IMG/VR virus record: IMGVR_UViG_3300036399_000241
Coordinates: 1 to 21,681 of that record
Source of the DNA: a virus
Reading direction: 5' to 3' (one strand)
DNA length: 21,681 nt
The translations under genes and the position numbers were made by a program. This document shows positions 20,735 to 21,681 of the stretch, one piece after another (positions within the stretch are counted from its first letter, which is position 1; every line of letters begins with the position of its first letter). A model generated the notes under the pieces. The model was not told the DNA's origin. It saw only the letters and a program-made list of their open reading frames with translations, and ran no database searches.

Positions 20735-21177
20735 ACAAAACCTCGCAAGTCTGGTGCTTTGTAGTCTTTGCCTTTGCCGATCTTGCCGCCAGGCAGTATT
20801 ACGGCCTTACCGTCTTCCAGCTTTGTATCGTTGGAATCAAGGACAGCAGCATCGGCCCCAATCTTGTCCATACCTGCCAAGTAAGCCACGCCATTACCCG
20901 TGACTTCGGTATCACACAAGGCGTCCAGGGCATCAATCCGAAAGTGTACCGGGATGTAAACAAATTGCTCACGGCGTTTCAGCTTTCCAGCAAACCACTC
21001 GAGCTCGGTGCGAGTACGGTCCAACAATTTGCCGTAACCCTCAGAGTCGCTTCGCAGCGCCCTTAGGAACTCGCAGAACTCCTCCAGGTGGCAGCCGATC
21101 TGCACAGACAGATTCTCGATGTCAGGCTCTTTGCCGCAGGCCTTTAACCAGGCAGCGGTGCGTTCGTAGTTGTTCAT
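20731..21177 (-). CDS. MazG-like nucleoside triphosphate pyrophosphohydrolase
   Basis: A 148-residue protein, start overlapping the previous stop by ATGA. It fits the all-helix NTP pyrophosphohydrolase superfamily (MazG, HisE-like), which splits NTPs or dNTPs to the monophosphate and pyrophosphate. Visible metal-binding candidates are Glu32, Glu33 and Glu36 in CHLEEFCEFLRAL, then Asp82, Asp85 and Asp89 in RIDALDALCDTEVTGNG. The C-terminal part, AAVLDSNDTKLEDGKAVILP then GKIGKGKDYKAPDLRGFV, is the usual end of phage members of this family. It probably cleans up unusual or excess nucleotides, or lowers alarmone levels as proposed for some phage MazG proteins; the substrate cannot be read from sequence. 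Confidence 0.85.
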   Translation of the reverse strand: MNNYERTAAWLKACGKEPDIENLSVQIGCHLEEFCEFLRALRSDSEGYGKLLDRTRTELEWFAGKLKRREQFVYIPVHFRIDALDALCDTEVTGNGVAYLAGMDKIGADAAVLDSNDTKLEDGKAVILPGGKIGKGKDYKAPDLRGFV

Positions 21178-21317
21178 TTTTTCACCTTCACAAGTTCAAT
21201 TCGGATGTAGTGCAAAACCTGCGCGGAAATGCTGCGAGTGTTTTTTTCTGCTTCGGCTTTCAGCTTTTCCATGACGTCATCGGGTAGCCGGACAGTGATG
21301 AATTTTGTTTTGTTCAT
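21174..21317 (-). CDS. 47-residue ribbon-helix-helix (Arc/CopG-like) DNA-binding protein
   Basis: ATG 21317 has GAGGT about 8 bases upstream. The product starts MNKTKFITVRLPDDVMEKLK and goes on AEAEKNTRSISAQVLHYIRI. A beta strand (KFITVRLP), a helix (DDVMEKLKAEAEKN), a short turn and a second helix (SISAQVLHYIRIEL) form one Arc-type domain that would bind DNA as a dimer through the strand. Likely a small transcription regulator of the early genes. It ends in an ATGA overlap with the MazG-like gene. Confidence 0.85.
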   Translation of the reverse strand: MNKTKFITVRLPDDVMEKLKAEAEKNTRSISAQVLHYIRIELVKVKK

Positions 21318-21325
21318 TGTTGACC

Positions 21326-21681
21326 TCAAAACGGGCAATCCGGCATGTCATCAAACCCGCTAGGCGCAGGGGTTTGTCGTGCAGGCGCTTGGCGTTGCGC
21401 TGGCGCTGCTTTTGGCGCTTGTTGTTCACCACCACCCTGCAAAGCCACATCATTCACGCGCACGTCCATTGCGGTCTTTTTGTTGCCGTCTTTGTCGGTG
21501 TATTCGCGCATTTGAATGCTGCCCGACACTGTGACCTTTTGGCCCTTTGCCATGTATTGCTGCAAAGTGGTAGCGCGTTTGCCCCACATCTGGCAGTTCC
21601 ACCAAAGAGTGGGTTTTTCCTTACCTTGCGAGTCAGCGACCGTAAAAGACAAGACCTGATCTTGTCCGATTTGTTTCAGTT
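21326..21681 (-). CDS. ssb: Single-stranded DNA-binding protein, N-terminus beyond the window
   Basis: The frame is open to the right edge, so the N-terminal 40 or so residues are missing; the internal TTG at 21652 is not a credible start. The visible part has the OB-fold core SFTVADSQGK, WWNCQMWGKRATTLQQYM then KGQKVTVSGSIQMREYTDKD with KKTAMDVRVNDVALQGG. A Gln/Ala/Pro-rich linker follows, and the acidic tip DDMPDCPF corresponds to the DDDIPF-type tail by which SSB recruits replication partners. It coats single-stranded DNA in phage replication or recombination. It is the most upstream of the leftward genes seen here. Confidence 0.93.
   Translation of the reverse strand, partial: LKQIGQDQVLSFTVADSQGKEKPTLWWNCQMWGKRATTLQQYMAKGQKVTVSGSIQMREYTDKDGNKKTAMDVRVNDVALQGGGEQQAPKAAPAQRQAPARQTPAPSGFDDMPDCPF

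Noticed and set aside
1-21681. tRNA genes, CRISPR arrays, insertion sequences, integrase and att sites
   Set aside because: No cloverleaf-like sequence, regular repeat-spacer pattern, transposase or recombinase motif was noticed on either strand; a tRNAscan-SE run would settle the tRNA question.

Overview
The window is part of the genome of a short-tailed double-stranded DNA phage, or a prophage of that kind, with a P22-like head, neck and ejection plan. The key evidence is the ordered run of recognisable parts: scaffold, P22 gp5-type coat, gp4-type tail accessory factor, gp10-type DNA stabilisation protein, three ejection-type proteins, a P22-tailspike-type head-binding domain and a beta-helix tailspike. 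A Gram-negative host is well supported, because an inner-membrane/outer-membrane spanin pair (Rz and an embedded Rz1 lipoprotein) follows the lysozyme. A betaproteobacterial (Burkholderiales-like) host is my guess from the general look of the proteins and is not proven. Terminase and portal are not in the window and probably lie to the left. No integrase or CI-like repressor is visible, so lifestyle is unresolved.

Layout. Bases 1-17621 are coded on the + strand (late genes). From the left: the end of a structural gene and a Trp/Gly-rich partner; scaffold; coat, followed by a strong terminator (3907-3930); an insert of four small genes (HeH/SAP-like protein, papain-like amidase-fold protein, two small membrane proteins); gp4-like factor; a fibre-like small protein; gp10-like protein; a coiled-coil plus jelly-roll protein in the position of the P22 tail needle; small virion-type proteins; three ejection-type proteins (8597-12814); a three-gene receptor-binding module (12846-15255); small proteins including another two-helix membrane protein; a small helix-turn-helix protein; a GH24 lysozyme with hydrophobic segments at both ends; and Rz/Rz1.

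Bases 17534-21681 are coded on the - strand (early-type genes) and converge on the lysis genes. Reading right to left: single-strand DNA-binding protein (cut by the window end), a 47-residue ribbon-helix-helix protein, a MazG-like nucleotide pyrophosphohydrolase, a conserved 162-residue protein, then an intergenic region with a candidate extended -10 promoter. Nine small genes follow, several joined by 4-base stop/start overlaps. They include a 38-residue lipoprotein, a winged-helix-like protein and a cysteine-rich membrane protein whose 3' end is antisense to Rz and Rz1.

The late genes build and lock the head, carry the ejection machinery, recognise the cell surface and lyse the host. The early genes look like DNA metabolism and host-takeover or accessory functions. 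Four genes that fit their neighbours well code for fewer than 60 residues (4625-4801, 19775-19948, 19987-20160, 21174-21317), and a fifth is the 38-residue lipoprotein. No gene-free stretch exceeds 300 bases. The best candidates for something new are the doubly membrane-anchored lysozyme, the probable tail needle with a jelly-roll knob, the three-piece receptor-binding module, the amidase-fold/membrane-protein insert after the coat gene, and the tiny early lipoprotein.
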